Position numbers and translations under genes: made by a program
Shown: piece after piece, positions 14,991-15,067 of the stretch
Layout: each line of letters begins with the position of its first letter
Numbering within the stretch: the stretch's first letter is position 1
Notes under the pieces: generated by a model
Told to the model about the DNA's origin: nothing
The model's input: only the letters and a program-made list of their open reading frames with translations
Databases searched by the model: none
From: Bacillota bacterium
GTDB taxonomy: Bacteria > Bacillota > Bacilli > Bacillales > Cytobacillaceae
Length of the DNA stretch: 15,067 nucleotides
Assembly: GCA_030705745.1 (NCBI GenBank)
Contig: JAUZPT010000030.1
Location: 1-15,067 of the forward strand
Direction of reading: 5' to 3'

Positions 14991-15067
14991 GCGCCCTGTT
15001 TAGCCCCGACAAGCGCTGGAGGGCCTGGCGGTGAAGTCGTTCTTTGACTTCATCGTCAGGACCGAAG
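14991..15067. repeat. Second interspersed repeat, cut by the window end
   Basis: Immediately after the ytqA stop codon begins GCGCCCTGTTTAGCCCCGAC, which I recall as the start of another intergenic repeat common in Bacillaceae. It contains a long stem: 15021-15038 pairs with 15046-15063 over 18 positions with two G-T pairs and one mismatch; the core TGAAGTC/GACTTCA is perfect. The right end lies outside the window. There is no coding frame of note. The stem could also act as a transcript-stabilising hairpin between ytqA and whatever follows. Confidence 0.6.

Noticed and set aside
1..15067. CRISPR array, phage, toxin-antitoxin, defence or transposase genes
   Set aside because: Read through on both strands; every substantial gene is a housekeeping or small Bacillaceae gene and no direct-repeat array is present.

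Overview
The window looks like a chromosomal segment of a low-to-moderate GC, endospore-forming Bacillaceae species. Most genes resemble the Bacillus subtilis yt* neighbourhood (pepV/ytjP, ytzE, ytzG, ytgP, ytfP, cse60, ytwF, leuS, yttB, ytzC, ytqA), largely in B. subtilis order. Other family traits are strong GGAGG ribosome sites, several TTG starts, a leucine T-box, a sporulation-specific gene and interspersed repeats of a kind I recall from Bacillaceae. The species cannot be fixed from the sequence. All family assignments come from reading the proteins and from memory, not from a database search.

Layout: (1) 28-160 is a GC-rich, partly palindromic interspersed repeat, followed by back-to-back terminators at 231-280. 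(2) 293-2596, minus strand: pepV-dat operon, a dipeptidase and a D-amino-acid aminotransferase that supplies D-Ala/D-Glu for peptidoglycan. (3) 2597-3102 is a 506-base AT-rich gap, then the small DeoR-type regulator ytzE (plus strand) ending at a bidirectional terminator. (4) 3364-5714, minus strand: ytgP (MurJ-type lipid II flippase family) followed by an RsuA-type pseudouridine synthase. (5) 5906-7174, plus strand: ytfP flavoprotein with a readable sigma-A-type promoter; then cse60 (minus) and a cation-diffusion-facilitator protein (plus). (6) 8591-11691, minus strand: leuS under a leucine T-box, followed by a rhodanese gene (ytwF) interrupted by an in-frame amber codon. (7) 11806-12999, minus strand: MFS transporter yttB. 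(8) 13262-13726, minus strand: ytzC and a 59-residue gene that is easily missed. (9) 14025-14990, plus strand: radical-SAM gene ytqA, whose stop codon abuts a second, different interspersed repeat running off the window end.

This is essentially a housekeeping region: cell-wall precursor metabolism (pepV, dat, ytgP), translation (leuS, rsuA-type enzyme, ytqA) and small sporulation or unknown genes. I found no defence island, phage, CRISPR array or biosynthetic cluster. The points most worth a second look are the nonsense-mutated ytwF, a perfect 19-bp terminator-like hairpin inside the apparent leader of ytzC, the two repeat families at the window edges, the overlooked 59-aa gene, and the unusual metal-site motif of the CDF protein.
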